Origin: Piromyces finnis
Lineage: Eukaryota; Neocallimastigomycota; Neocallimastigomycetes; Neocallimastigales; Neocallimastigaceae
Length of the DNA stretch: 37,500 nucleotides
Direction of reading: 5' to 3'
NCBI GenBank assembly: GCA_002104945.1
Contig: MCFH01000038.1
Span: 1 to 37,500 of the forward strand
Program-made: the position numbers and the translations under genes
The notes under the pieces: model-generated
What the model saw: the letters and a program-made list of their open reading frames with translations, nothing else
Told to the model about the DNA's origin: nothing
The model's database searches: none
In this document: piece by piece, positions 1 to 9,498 of the stretch
How the letters are laid out: each line of letters starts with the position of its first letter
Position numbering within the stretch: position 1 is the first letter of the stretch

Positions 1-1410
1 TATAAATGCCTGAAAAGTAGCAGGAGCGTTACGTAAACCAAATGGCATCACTAAATATTCATAGTGACCAAACTTTGTGCGAAAAGCAGTTTTATATTCA
101 TCACCATTTCTTATTCTAACTAAATTATAAGCAGAGCGTAAGTCGAGCTTGGTGAAATACTTTGCACCTTTGACACGTTCTATAATGTCGGTAATAAGTG
201 GTATTGGGTAGGAGTTACGTATCGTTACAGAATTGAGTTTTTTATAATCAATACAAACTCTAAGAGTACCATCTTTCTTTTTCTGAAATACCACTGGATA
301 TCCTGCAGGTGATTCGGATGGTCTAATAAAACCTTTTTCTAAATTTTCCTTGATATACTCTTCTAAAACTTTTGATTCTTCTTCTGATAAGGGATAGATG
401 GGACCATAATGAAGAGTAGCATCTTTTTCTAGTACTATTTTACAATCTGTAATTCTATGTGGTGGTAGTTTATCAGCTTCTTGTTTGCTGAAAACTTTTG
501 CCAAATCTCGATAGGGTTTTGGAATATCTTCAATAGTATGTTCTTCTAAATTGCTTACTTCTTCTGGTTTTTCGGACAAAAAAGTATGAATTAAATAATT
601 ATAATTATATCTATCATAATTATTTTTATTTAATATAACTTTTCTAAAAAATTTGGAACGTTTAGGGTTAAATTTGTGGAATCGACCATTTTTCTTCTTA
701 CTAAAGGTTTTAGATCTGAAATAAAAATTATGAATTTTATTTTTTAAATTATAAAAATTGGTGGAATAATTTTTATTTTTATTTTTTGTGTTATTTACAC
801 CTGTAGAAGTGGTAGGTGTAACATTTATGTCATTTCTATTATAAGAAATGAATTGTTCTAATTTTAAAAATTTAGTAGCATGCTTCATATTGAATTTCTT
901 TCTGTTAAAATCATATTTTAAATTTGAATATAAATAATTTTTATTATAATTATAATGAATTTCATATTTGGACATGAATATATTTCCAAATAATAAATCT
1001 GTCGGAATATAATCCGCTAGTAAAAATTTTTCTTTGAAATTGATGAAATGGAATTTATTGTTGATAAATAGTTTTAACTGAAAGTTTAGGTTGATATATT
1101 CATCAAGTTCAATTGAAGTACCACTGATACCTTGTACAGTGATAACATTATTAATTTTATGAGGATGTAATTGTAATGTACGTAATAGTTTGTACGACAT
1201 AAAATTACAATAAGATCCACTATCTAATAGTGATGTACATGCAATTTTATTATGTACATTATTTGTACCTCCATTATTGGATAATACATATGTATTAAAA
1301 GTAAAAAATGTTGAAGGTAATGTATTATCTTTGTTGATAGTGGGAAAAGTGTAGTTTAATATTTTTGTATTCGAGTGGTGATGGGACTTCAATGGAAGTC
1401 CTTTATTTAG
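1..1410 (-). CDS. Element F Pol, 5' part (protease and start of RT), cut by window edge
   Basis: Polyprotein of a Ty3/gypsy element, open without a stop for 470 codons from the frameshift site to the left edge. The aspartic protease motif [10 protein letters not shown] lies at residues 61-70 (catalytic Asp 63). An Asn/Lys-rich linker follows at about 125-275. The RT starts near residue 320, with [15 protein letters not shown], then [12 protein letters not shown] near 422 and [14 protein letters not shown] near 454-467. The catalytic YxDD, RNase H and integrase lie outside the window. There is no Met before residue 71, after the protease Asp, and an in-frame TAG sits just upstream of the slip site. 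The frame is therefore entered only by -1 frameshifting from gag. The RT motifs place it with the Tf1/sushi-like chromoviruses, near A/B and C/D. Confidence 0.9.
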
Positions 1411-1416
1411 TTTTTT
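1384..1416 (-). promoter_or_regulatory. -1 programmed ribosomal frameshift signal of element F
   Basis: The last gag codons read TCA AAA AAC TAA on the minus strand, which contains the slippery heptamer A AAA AAC (1416-1410) in the gag frame directly before the stop. After an 8-nt spacer comes a perfect stem-loop, GGACTTC-CATT-GAAGTCC (1401-1384), with 7 bp and a 4-nt loop. A -1 slip puts the ribosome on CTA at 1410, exactly the pol frame. The A AAA AAC heptamer is a well-known efficient slip site (e.g. mouse mammary tumour virus gag-pro). Confidence 0.88.
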
Positions 1417-2429
1417 GAACTAATTTTTTGAGCTTTATAATTGTTGTTATTGTAATTATTATTATATTTTTGGAAGTTATTGTTGTTATTGTTGTTGTTG
1501 TTGTATGATCTGTGGTGGTTGAAATGTGAATTTCTTTTCTTGTTAGATTTAGAGTTGGAAGACTGGTTAATCTTATTCTTTGTAGAAAGAGAACTTTCGA
1601 TCAAAATACATCTAGTTATAATGGACTCCATGGTGGTTGGAAATACCTCCATCTTTTCAATTTCTTCCTGATATTTGGGATGTAAACCATTATAAAAGAT
1701 TAAAGATAATGCTTCTTCATTCCATTTAAATTGTTGTGAAAGAGAGCGGAATTCCTCGATATAATCATTTATTTTACCATATTGTTGTTTTAAACGCATT
1801 ATTTTGATTTTAGCTATCTTGTAACTAGCAACATTTGAGAAAGCAATTCTTAGTCCATCCAACAATTCTTGCATGGTAGATGGATAAATATTATCCTTGT
1901 ACTTGGCAAGATACCAATTTCTAGCAGCATCACGAAGACGGGATTGTACAAAATTAATTTTTGTTTCTTCTGGTAAAGTTCGATTTGGTAGAGTTTTGAA
2001 AGTATCTTCACATAATTGACAAAACAAATCGGTATCACTAGTCTTACCGGAGAACATACCTGGATCTGGCACTTGAGCGATTGGAGTAGCAAAACGGCCT
2101 CTCATGATAACATCATGACCCAAATCAAATCTTGTTGAAGTAGATTCATCATCTCTAAAGACAGTAGGTCTTGGAGTAGCTATCCTATCATAATTGGTAT
2201 GTAACAATGGTTGTTCATCTTCATTCTGAGCAGTTTGATTATTATTCATATTGGTTAATACACTCATGATTTCATTTAAACGATTATTCACATCATTGGA
2301 AAAATTTTGAAAATCTTCACGGAAAACCAAATTTTCATTGATACCCTCAATGATATCCTTGGCAGTCTGAGTAGCATCCTCTCTTAGTTGGTTTACCTCG
2401 TCTGGGAAATTAGGAACCGGAGTGAACAT
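1407..2429 (-). CDS. Element F Gag (340 aa)
   Basis: Structural Gag of a Ty3/gypsy element; it would form the virus-like particle in the cytoplasm. An N-terminal helical part (about 1-60) is followed by a retrotransposon Gag/capsid region at about 115-285, with the family-type stretches around PGMFSGK and the block [15 protein letters not shown] near 225-240. The C-terminus has no CCHC zinc knuckle. It is a Lys/Ser/His/Asn-rich tail with a run of nine Asn, probably the nucleic-acid-binding part. The start at 2429 is the first Met after the primer-binding site, 24 nt downstream of it. The stop overlaps the frameshift signal that leads into pol. Confidence 0.88.
   Translation of the reverse strand: MFTPVPNFPDEVNQLREDATQTAKDIIEGINENLVFREDFQNFSNDVNNRLNEIMSVLTNMNNNQTAQNEDEQPLLHTNYDRIATPRPTVFRDDESTSTRFDLGHDVIMRGRFATPIAQVPDPGMFSGKTSDTDLFCQLCEDTFKTLPNRTLPEETKINFVQSRLRDAARNWYLAKYKDNIYPSTMQELLDGLRIAFSNVASYKIAKIKIMRLKQQYGKINDYIEEFRSLSQQFKWNEEALSLIFYNGLHPKYQEEIEKMEVFPTTMESIITRCILIESSLSTKNKINQSSNSKSNKKRNSHFNHHRSYNNNNNNNNNFQKYNNNYNNNNYKAQKISSKN
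1437..1506. repeat. TTG/TTA-rich microsatellite coding the Asn tract
   Basis: Imperfect TTG and TTA triplet repeats on the plus strand. On the minus strand they are AAC/AAT codons and encode the Asn-rich tail of the F Gag. Confidence 0.85.
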
Positions 2430-2453
2430 TCTAAAGTAGCCACTAAACAGCGG

Positions 2454-2464
2454 GTAAAGATTAT
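2454..2464 (-). promoter_or_regulatory. Self-primer binding site of element F
   Basis: On the minus strand this 11-mer reads ATAATCTTTAC and touches the LTR end (LTR begins TGTTAAG at 2465 on the plus strand). It is exactly complementary to the 11 nt at 9349-9339, which now lie on the far side of element A. A TATAAAAG box at 9387-9380 sits 31-38 nt upstream of 9349, so 9349 is a plausible transcript start. This is the arrangement of Tf1-type self-priming. The 24 nt from 2453 to 2430 are the remaining leader before gag. Confidence 0.7.
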
Positions 2465-2569
2465 TGTTAAGTTTTTGGGTTTGGTTATGCGGCCAGGTCA
2501 GAATGTTATTAATTATATAGTAAAAATGTTTTTTAAGAAATTAAATTTAATTATAAAATAACACCTTAA
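2465..2569 (-). repeat. Element F 5' LTR, inner (U5) part, split by element A
   Basis: Starts with TG at 2465 directly next to the 11-nt primer site. It runs to the insertion point of A (target duplication CTTAA, 2565-2569) and resumes at 9216. The 3' LTR of F lies outside the window, so the pair cannot be compared. The inner boundary rests on the primer-site logic and the TG terminus. Confidence 0.62.
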
Positions 2570-3301
2570 TGTAAAAGTTTTAAAATTTAAAACAGATTAT
2601 AAAATTTTTTACAATAAAACAAAAACACAATAAAATAAAAAATTAAAAACAAAAACAAAATTTATTTATATTCTTTTTTCTTTTTTATTAGTTCTTATTT
2701 AGTTATTAACTAAATTATAGTCAATAACAATTACATCGTTTAACTATGAAATTTTACATGTATTTATATTTTTTACAAATTATATTTTAATATACTATTC
2801 TATTTAATTATACATATATTCAATATAAAATAAACAAAACTAATTTAATACTAATTTGATTAAATAATAAAATAATAAAACTAAACTAAAACTAATTAAA
2901 TACACTTTTGATTTAATTTGAGTAAACTACAAATTGAATACAGTCCATGTATTACCTATATATTAATTAAATATTAATAATACTATTTATTATATATTTA
3001 TAATTAAAAATGCTAATTTAAAACTACGCTAAAGTTATTAAACTAATTTTAATTAAATAAAAACTTTTTAAGATTTAATTTGAATATTTAAAATATTTAA
3101 ATTTAATTATCCATTAATTTAAATATTTATCCAAATTTCATTTCTAACTTTGATATTTTAAAATTAATATTTATTTAATTATTCCATAAAATTTATACAA
3201 TAAATTTTATAAACAATTTTTTCATTAAAATATCAAAATTATTATTCAATAATTATTAATTAATTATTAAATAATTTAAAGATATACTTTATATCTTTAC
3301 A
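2570..3301 (-). repeat. Element A 3' LTR (732 bp)
   Basis: Same sequence and length as 8479-9210. On the minus strand it begins TGTAAAG and ends CTTTTACA. It is almost pure A+T apart from a few short stretches. The flanking CTTAA on its left pairs with CTTAA after 9210. Confidence 0.96.
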
Positions 3302-3339
3302 ATCTCGCCCTTTAAGTCGAGCTCCTGCGAGATTATTTC
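3302..3339 (-). promoter_or_regulatory. Element A polypurine tract inside a stem-loop
   Basis: Directly before the 3' LTR the minus strand reads AAAGGGCGAGAT, a purine tract in the place where plus-strand DNA synthesis is primed. The tract is half of an inverted repeat: AATCTCGC next to the LTR and GCGAGATT about 20 nt further in. The right-hand arm overlaps the last codons of the gag-pol frame. Element B has the same arrangement at 21369-21406. Confidence 0.68.
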
Positions 3340-6300
3340 TTTGAAGGAATATCAATTACAAATGGTTGATATCTATGTCTGATCATACCATTGTTATTCC
3401 TTGTATAAACTTGATCTTGACTTTCTTTTCTAGACTTTTTATTTTTCCTATAAAATTCTTGGATCAATTGTACATCTGAAATTTGATCTTCCGGGATCCA
3501 AGTATTTTCGTCAAGATTTTTCCATGTCATCAAGAAAGATTTCTTTCCATGGTAATTTCTTTCTTGAATAATCTTATCAGGAATCCTATCAATAGTATCA
3601 GTAGTTAACTTAACATTTTTTCTTTTATTCATTACTGATCTATTTCCAAATTCATTTTCGTTATAAGGTTCTAATAACGAAACATGAAAAACAGGGTGGC
3701 AACGTAAATTGTTTGGTAATTTTAATTCAAATGCTAAAGGGCTTACCTTCTTGATTATTTCAAAAGGTCCAAGCATTTGATCAGCAAGTTTTCTTTTGAC
3801 ATTTTTATTTGAAGGATTAATACCTTTTAATAACCAAACTTTTTTACCAACTTCGAAATCTGGGGATTCCATTCTCTTTTGATCAGCATACTTTTTGTAG
3901 GTTTCTTTTGCTTGATCAAGATTTACTTTTAAAAATTTAATGTTTTCATTAATATCCAAAATTCTTTGTTCAGCTCTATTTGGTCTATTCGCTGAAGGGA
4001 TTTCAGGGTTAAATTTTGGATTGAACCCATAATTAGCGAAAAACGGAGATTGGTTGATTGATTGCTGTAAAGTATTGTTATAAGCAAATTCAGCAAAAGG
4101 TAACAAGTCAACCCAATTATTCTGTTTTTCGTTAATAAAACAACGGAGATATTGTTCCAATATCCCGTTTACCCTCTCCGTTTGACCATCAGTTTCAGGA
4201 TGGTTTGCAGTAGAAAAAGCAAGTTTAATATTTAACAAATTACATAAACGATTCCAAAAGTCTGAGGTAAATTGAGTACCTCGATCAGAAATGATGGAAT
4301 CAGGAAAACCATGTAATTTAAAGATATTGTTAACAAAAACATCAGCTGCTATAGAAGCAGTAGGCAAACATCTTAAAGGAATAAAATGAGCCATTTTTGT
4401 TAACCTATCAACTATAACCATAATGGTAGTCATGTCTTTGGATTTAGGAAGCTCGACAATAAAATCCATTGACAATTCCGACCAAGCTCTATTAGGTGTG
4501 GAAAGAGGAGAAAGCAAACCATATGGTTTATGTCTTGGAACTTTAGCTTTACAACAAGTTTCGCAAGACTTTATAAACTTTTTAACATCATAACTAAACT
4601 TTGGCCACCAAAAATTTCTACTAATTAATTCAATAGTTTTATTAACACCAAAGTGACCAGCAGAAATAGAATCATGATGTAATTCTAAGACCCTAGTTCT
4701 TAGTGAAGAAGGAACATAAATTAAATTATCATAAAGTAAAAATCCTTCTTTATCAATTTTAACTTTATTAATATTCCTAATCGGAGGGGACGAAGAATTT
4801 TTATCATTAAGAAATACACAAACTTTATTATATAAATCATCATTTTTTAAGGAACATAGAATAGAATTAATTAAAGAATCATCTTTATTAAAAGAATTAA
4901 TTACATTACATGAAATAAAATTACAACTAAAATTACTACATTCAATATTTTCATTAATCCTATCATTATTATAAATATTACAGATATGATCACTACGTCT
5001 GGATAACAAATCAGGTTTACCAGACTTTTTTCCAGCTCTATAAATTAACTTAAAATCAAATCTTGATAAAAATTCATACCATCTTATCTGTCGTTGTGAG
5101 AGCATCTCAGGCTTTCTTGGAAAGGTTAAATTCTTATGATCAGTATAAATGATGAACTGATGCTTTGCACCTTCCAGATAATGCCTCCATTCTTCAAGAG
5201 CCACTTTGATAGCGAGCAACTCTTTATCATAAATTTGATAGTTCCTTTGAGACTTGGTTAAGCTAGATGAAATAAAAGCAATAGGGTGCAATTGCCCTTC
5301 AAATTCTTGTGAAAGAATTGCACCGACAGCAAAGTTACTAGCGTCAGTCTCAACAATAAAAGGTTTGTTGCTATCAGGGTTCATTAAGATAGGAGCTGAA
5401 GTAAAAGCCTTTTTAAGTGTAACAAATGCATTTTGACACTCAGAAACCCAATTAAAAGGAACATTTTTCCTAGTAAGTTTGTGTAGAGGACTAGCAATTT
5501 TCGCAAAGTCTTTAATAAAAATTCTATAATAATTACATAATCCAATAAAGGATTGAACTTCTTTAACGTTTGTAGGAACAGGCCAGTCGAGGATAGCTTT
5601 AACTTTATCTCTATCCATTTTCAGACCATCTTTGGATAATACATAACCAAGGAAAGTGGTTTCTGAAACATCAAACTCACACTTCTCTAACTTAACATAT
5701 AAATTATTTTCTAATAATTTTTTCAATACTTTTTTAACATGTTCATGATGTTCTTCTAGGCTATTTGAATATATTAGAATATCATCAATATATGATATAG
5801 CAAAATCATCTAAATAATCACTAAGGACATCATTTATGAAATGTTGAAACGTAGCTGGTGCATTCTTTAAACCAAAAGGCATGACAAGATATTCAAAATG
5901 CCCATATCTTGTTCTAAAGGCAGTTTTGTATTCATCACCCTCTTTGATTCTAACTAAATTATAAGCAGACTTTAAGTCCAACTTAGTAAAGTATTTTGCA
6001 CCTTTCACTCTATCCAATAAGTCACCAATTAACGGAAGAGGATATGAATTTCTAATTGTCATGTCATTAAGTTTCCTATAATCAACGCAAAGTCTTAATG
6101 ACCCATCTTTCTTTTTGACAAATAAAACTGGTGCTCCGGCAGGAGATGAAGATTTCCTAATGAAACCTTTTTCTAAATTTTCATTGATATAATTTTTTAA
6201 TTCATCTCTCTCTGCCTCAGTTAAAGGATAAAGAGGACCATAAAACAAGTTAGCATTATCCTTTAATCGGATTTCACAATCGTATTCACGATGTGGAGGT

Positions 6301-8192
6301 AAAATATTACAATTCTTTTCATTAAAAACCTCTTTAAATAATAAATATTGTTTTGGAATTTCAATAGATTTTTTATCTTTATTCAAATTATCACTTTCAC
6401 TTTTACATTTATTAATAATATTACAAAATAAATCATAACAGTTACTAACTGAATTTAATACACGAGAATTATTATTATTATACACGTTTTTTGAAAATGA
6501 GTACTGTTTTGGTCCAGTGACCGAATTATTATCTTTATTTAAATTTTCATCAATACAATTAATGTTATTACATATACATTTAAAATTACAATTATTATCA
6601 TTATTTAAACTATTACTAAATTTAATTTTATTAAAACTATCTAGGTTACTAATGGTTTTGACGGAGGTTCTACGGCCTCTAATACTTAAAGTTTCTTCAT
6701 CATCACTAGAGTCGCTATAAGAGTATTCATAATGATTGTATGAACCAAGTTCACTATAAGAGGATTGATCATCTTCATCATCTTGAATAACTTCTTTTCC
6801 TTTTCTTGATGATATTTTTTCTTTCTTGGTTTCCTTTGTGCTACTCTTGTTCTTTCTTCTTCCCACATTACAATGTCTGGCACAGTATGTAGAGCTAAAT
6901 GCAATTTTGGAAGAATCGTGGTAGTAAACAGGGCAATGTTTTTCAATCCAAGGTACACCAAGAATTATATCAACTTCAGGAATTCTAAGTGCATATAATT
7001 GAATGACTTCGTAATGATTTCTCAAACGAAGGATGCACTTTTCGGATTCCTTTTTCACGGTAGATGTACCTTGCCCTAAACCAGAAACCTTGAAAGATTC
7101 AGCAATATTTGAAAGTTTAATATTATTGATTCGGGCGAACTCGGGGTGGATGAAATTAAGATCGGAACCAGAATCAATAAGTACCTTAGCTTTGACTTCA
7201 TCAATATCATTGGTTTTGATATAAAAATCAATAATATTTTTCTTTTCACCTTTATGAATTTCGAATATGTTTGAAGTTCCCTTGGAATTAAGATTATCCT
7301 TTTTAATTTTCTTGATTGAAGGGCTAGCTTCGTCTTCTGAATAGCATCTCTTGATAATTTTTACATTTTTTGGTTTCTTTTTGTTTGGACAATTGAATTG
7401 AAAGTGTCCAGACTTTCCACAAGTAAAGCAAACTCCATTCTTCTTAGCCTCAGTGCGATTTATTTTATTTTCGTCATAATTACTTCTATGAGGAGGGAAG
7501 TAATTAACCTTTCTTTGACCTAAACTGATCCTATATAAATCCACATCCATAGGATCATTTTGGTTATAATTTCTTCGGTCTTGATGCGTCATGTAATATT
7601 CACTGATATCATTTCTCTTAGTATGATTTTCAATACTAAGGACATCAGAATAAAGACGCTCTAATTGAGAGGGATTTGGATTCACTACAGCTAAATGTTC
7701 ACGCATTTTCGGATGTAATCCCTTTGTGAACATGTATATTTTAGCTGCTTCATTAAAATTCGAATTTTGGCTAACGCGTTGGAATTCGTTAATGTATTCG
7801 AACACCTTGCCAAATTTTCTTTGTTTAATGTTGCAAAGTCTTCCATTTGCAACAATCGTATCATTATTCGGATCCCCGAAATTGGTACGAAGAGCAGCAA
7901 TAAACTGATCATAGTTTCTTAGAACGGCGTCGTTATTTTGTCTTAAACGAGCGGCCCATTCTAAAGGTCTATTGACAAAGTAAGATATTAAGAATCGAAC
8001 TCTTGCCTCATCATTAACAAATCTATCAGGGTTGGCTTCAATGGCTAGTTCAACCCTGGTCAAGAACCCATCTAGTTCTTGTCTTCTTCCTGAAAAGGTT
8101 GGAGGATCATTAACTATCCTCAAAGACGCCCCTTGACGGTCCATATTTTCGTTTAAGTGGAGGTTAGATAAGAGTTGGTTGATTTCCTCCAA
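3333..8192 (-). CDS. Element A Gag-Pol polyprotein with chromodomain (1619 aa)
   Basis: Single-frame Gag-Pol. Capsid region about 25-190; CCHC zinc knuckle C255, C258, H263, C268; aspartic protease VLIDSG with Asp 340; Ser/Asp- and Asn-rich linker about 440-620; RT about 630-860 with LDLKSAYN and YIDD at 801-804; RNase H with Asp 950, Glu 991 and Asp 1018. Integrase has an HHCC zinc domain (H about 1172, H1180, C1210, C1213) and the catalytic triad D1243, D1303, E1339 with D-35-E spacing. A GPF-type segment follows near 1475. A chromodomain at about 1535-1590 (RNYHGKKSFLMTWKNL, then TWIPEDQI) is known in this family to direct integration to modified chromatin. No frameshift separates gag and pol, as in Tf1. 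All key residues are present. The start is the first Met after the leader. Confidence 0.96.
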   Translation of the reverse strand: MEEINQLLSNLHLNENMDRQGASLRIVNDPPTFSGRRQELDGFLTRVELAIEANPDRFVNDEARVRFLISYFVNRPLEWAARLRQNNDAVLRNYDQFIAALRTNFGDPNNDTIVANGRLCNIKQRKFGKVFEYINEFQRVSQNSNFNEAAKIYMFTKGLHPKMREHLAVVNPNPSQLERLYSDVLSIENHTKRNDISEYYMTHQDRRNYNQNDPMDVDLYRISLGQRKVNYFPPHRSNYDENKINRTEAKKNGVCFTCGKSGHFQFNCPNKKKPKNVKIIKRCYSEDEASPSIKKIKKDNLNSKGTSNIFEIHKGEKKNIIDFYIKTNDIDEVKAKVLIDSGSDLNFIHPEFARINNIKLSNIAESFKVSGLGQGTSTVKKESEKCILRLRNHYEVIQLYALRIPEVDIILGVPWIEKHCPVYYHDSSKIAFSSTYCARHCNVGRRKNKSSTKETKKEKISSRKGKEVIQDDEDDQSSYSELGSYNHYEYSYSDSSDDEETLSIRGRRTSVKTISNLDSFNKIKFSNSLNNDNNCNFKCICNNINCIDENLNKDNNSVTGPKQYSFSKNVYNNNNSRVLNSVSNCYDLFCNIINKCKSESDNLNKDKKSIEIPKQYLLFKEVFNEKNCNILPPHREYDCEIRLKDNANLFYGPLYPLTEAERDELKNYINENLEKGFIRKSSSPAGAPVLFVKKKDGSLRLCVDYRKLNDMTIRNSYPLPLIGDLLDRVKGAKYFTKLDLKSAYNLVRIKEGDEYKTAFRTRYGHFEYLVMPFGLKNAPATFQHFINDVLSDYLDDFAISYIDDILIYSNSLEEHHEHVKKVLKKLLENNLYVKLEKCEFDVSETTFLGYVLSKDGLKMDRDKVKAILDWPVPTNVKEVQSFIGLCNYYRIFIKDFAKIASPLHKLTRKNVPFNWVSECQNAFVTLKKAFTSAPILMNPDSNKPFIVETDASNFAVGAILSQEFEGQLHPIAFISSSLTKSQRNYQIYDKELLAIKVALEEWRHYLEGAKHQFIIYTDHKNLTFPRKPEMLSQRQIRWYEFLSRFDFKLIYRAGKKSGKPDLLSRRSDHICNIYNNDRINENIECSNFSCNFISCNVINSFNKDDSLINSILCSLKNDDLYNKVCVFLNDKNSSSPPIRNINKVKIDKEGFLLYDNLIYVPSSLRTRVLELHHDSISAGHFGVNKTIELISRNFWWPKFSYDVKKFIKSCETCCKAKVPRHKPYGLLSPLSTPNRAWSELSMDFIVELPKSKDMTTIMVIVDRLTKMAHFIPLRCLPTASIAADVFVNNIFKLHGFPDSIISDRGTQFTSDFWNRLCNLLNIKLAFSTANHPETDGQTERVNGILEQYLRCFINEKQNNWVDLLPFAEFAYNNTLQQSINQSPFFANYGFNPKFNPEIPSANRPNRAEQRILDINENIKFLKVNLDQAKETYKKYADQKRMESPDFEVGKKVWLLKGINPSNKNVKRKLADQMLGPFEIIKKVSPLAFELKLPNNLRCHPVFHVSLLEPYNENEFGNRSVMNKRKNVKLTTDTIDRIPDKIIQERNYHGKKSFLMTWKNLDENTWIPEDQISDVQLIQEFYRKNKKSRKESQDQVYTRNNNGMIRHRYQPFVIDIPSKK

Positions 8193-8467
8193 TATGCTTA
8201 ATATTTTACTTATTTAATTTTTTACAATATTTTAATTAAGATGTCGTCGTAACTCTATCCTATCAAACGGTGTTTGACGAGCTCTTAAAAATATAGTAAC
8301 AAAATTAAATACAGTAACCAAATAGTGTTGGAAGCTTGAATGATACTAAAATAATAATCTAAACGCGGTAGATATTTCCTAAGACACGGTAGGTAAGAAA
8401 AAAATATTAAATATGTTTTATTAAAAAAAAAAAAATTTTATAACGTGTTTTATATAAAAAAAAAAAG
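8193..8467 (-). other. Element A 5' leader
   Basis: Untranslated leader between primer site and gag-pol. It holds one and a half copies of a 21-bp repeat (8363-8392, ACGCGGTAGATATTTCCTAAG then ACACGGTAG) that is expanded in element B. There are also two A/T runs at about 8424-8436 and 8456-8466. No other gene is visible. Confidence 0.75.
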
Positions 8468-8478
8468 GTAATTGTTAT
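8468..8478 (-). promoter_or_regulatory. Element A self-primer binding site
   Basis: On the minus strand the 11 nt next to the 5' LTR read ATAACAATTAC. They are exactly complementary to 11 nt inside the LTR at 8643-8633. No TGG-type tRNA primer site is present here. In Tf1 the first 11 nt of the transcript pair with the site next to the LTR and are cut to serve as primer. Position, length and complementarity are the same here. Confidence 0.78.
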
Positions 8479-9210
8479 TGTAAAAGTTTTAAAATTTAAA
8501 ACAGATTATAAAATTTTTTACAATAAAACAAAAACACAATAAAATAAAAAATTAAAAACAAAAACAAAATTTATTTATATTCTTTTTTCTTTTTTATTAG
8601 TTCTTATTTAGTTATTAACTAAATTATAGTCAATAACAATTACATCGTTTAACTATGAAATTTTACATGTATTTATATTTTTTACAAATTATATTTTAAT
8701 ATACTATTCTATTTAATTATACATATATTCAATATAAAATAAACAAAACTAATTTAATACTAATTTGATTAAATAATAAAATAATAAAACTAAACTAAAA
8801 CTAATTAAATACACTTTTGATTTAATTTGAGTAAACTACAAATTGAATACAGTCCATGTATTACCTATATATTAATTAAATATTAATAATACTATTTATT
8901 ATATATTTATAATTAAAAATGCTAATTTAAAACTACGCTAAAGTTATTAAACTAATTTTAATTAAATAAAAACTTTTTAAGATTTAATTTGAATATTTAA
9001 AATATTTAAATTTAATTATCCATTAATTTAAATATTTATCCAAATTTCATTTCTAACTTTGATATTTTAAAATTAATATTTATTTAATTATTCCATAAAA
9101 TTTATACAATAAATTTTATAAACAATTTTTTCATTAAAATATCAAAATTATTATTCAATAATTATTAATTAATTATTAAATAATTTAAAGATATACTTTA
9201 TATCTTTACA
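8479..9210 (-). repeat. Element A 5' LTR (732 bp)
   Basis: Pair of 2570-3301, identical by eye. It is followed at 9211-9215 by the CTTAA target duplication. It contains the putative promoter (TATAAATA at 8677-8670) and transcript start (8643). Confidence 0.96.
8633..8677 (-). promoter_or_regulatory. Element A promoter: TATA box and inferred transcript start
   Basis: On the minus strand TATAAATA (8677-8670) lies 27-34 nt upstream of 8643, where the 11-mer GTAATTGTTAT (8643-8633) complementary to the primer site starts. If transcription starts at 8643, R plus U5 is 165 nt. Start and TATA are inferred from spacing, not from transcript data. Confidence 0.6.
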
Positions 9211-9215
9211 CTTAA

Positions 9216-9400
9216 ACTCCCAAATGAAAAATGAAAAATTTATATTTACTTTAAAATAACTTTTTATAAATTTTTTATTTATTTAATAATAATAATATAA
9301 ATGATATTATAAGTAACTATATAATTAAGATTATAACTATAATCTTTACAAAGAATTAAAATCGAATTCAATTCATTCTCTTTTATATTCTTTGTTCAGA
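9216..9400 (-). repeat. Element F 5' LTR, outer part with promoter (far end not resolved)
   Basis: Continuation of the F LTR after the target duplication of A. On the minus strand it carries TATAAAAG (9387-9380) and the 11-mer GTAAAGATTAT (9349-9339) that pairs with the primer site at 2454-2464. The outer (U3) end cannot be fixed without the second LTR; 9400 is only the end of the supported signals. Confidence 0.55.
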
Positions 9401-9476
9401 TTATTAAATTGATATTAATAAGAATAAAGTATTACATGTAATATATTAGTAATATAATTAAATAAGTAATAAGATT

Positions 9477-9498
9477 GTTTGTTTGTTTGTTTGTTTGT
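9477..9498. repeat. (GTTT)n microsatellite
   Basis: Five and a half perfect GTTT units on the plus strand. Confidence 0.92.

Larger units (their letters stand above)
2570..9210 (-). mobile_element. Element A: complete chromodomain Ty3/gypsy (Tf1/sushi-like) retrotransposon
   Basis: The 6641-bp element has two 732-bp LTRs (2570-3301 and 8479-9210) that look identical by eye, termini TGTAAAG...CTTTACA, and a perfect 5-bp target duplication CTTAA at 2565-2569 and 9211-9215. It encodes one long Gag-Pol frame with all enzymatic domains and a chromodomain, has an 11-nt self-primer site, and carries a purine tract next to the 3' LTR. Identical LTRs and an open frame mean a recent, possibly still competent insertion. 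It sits inside the 5' LTR of element F in the same orientation. Confidence 0.95.
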
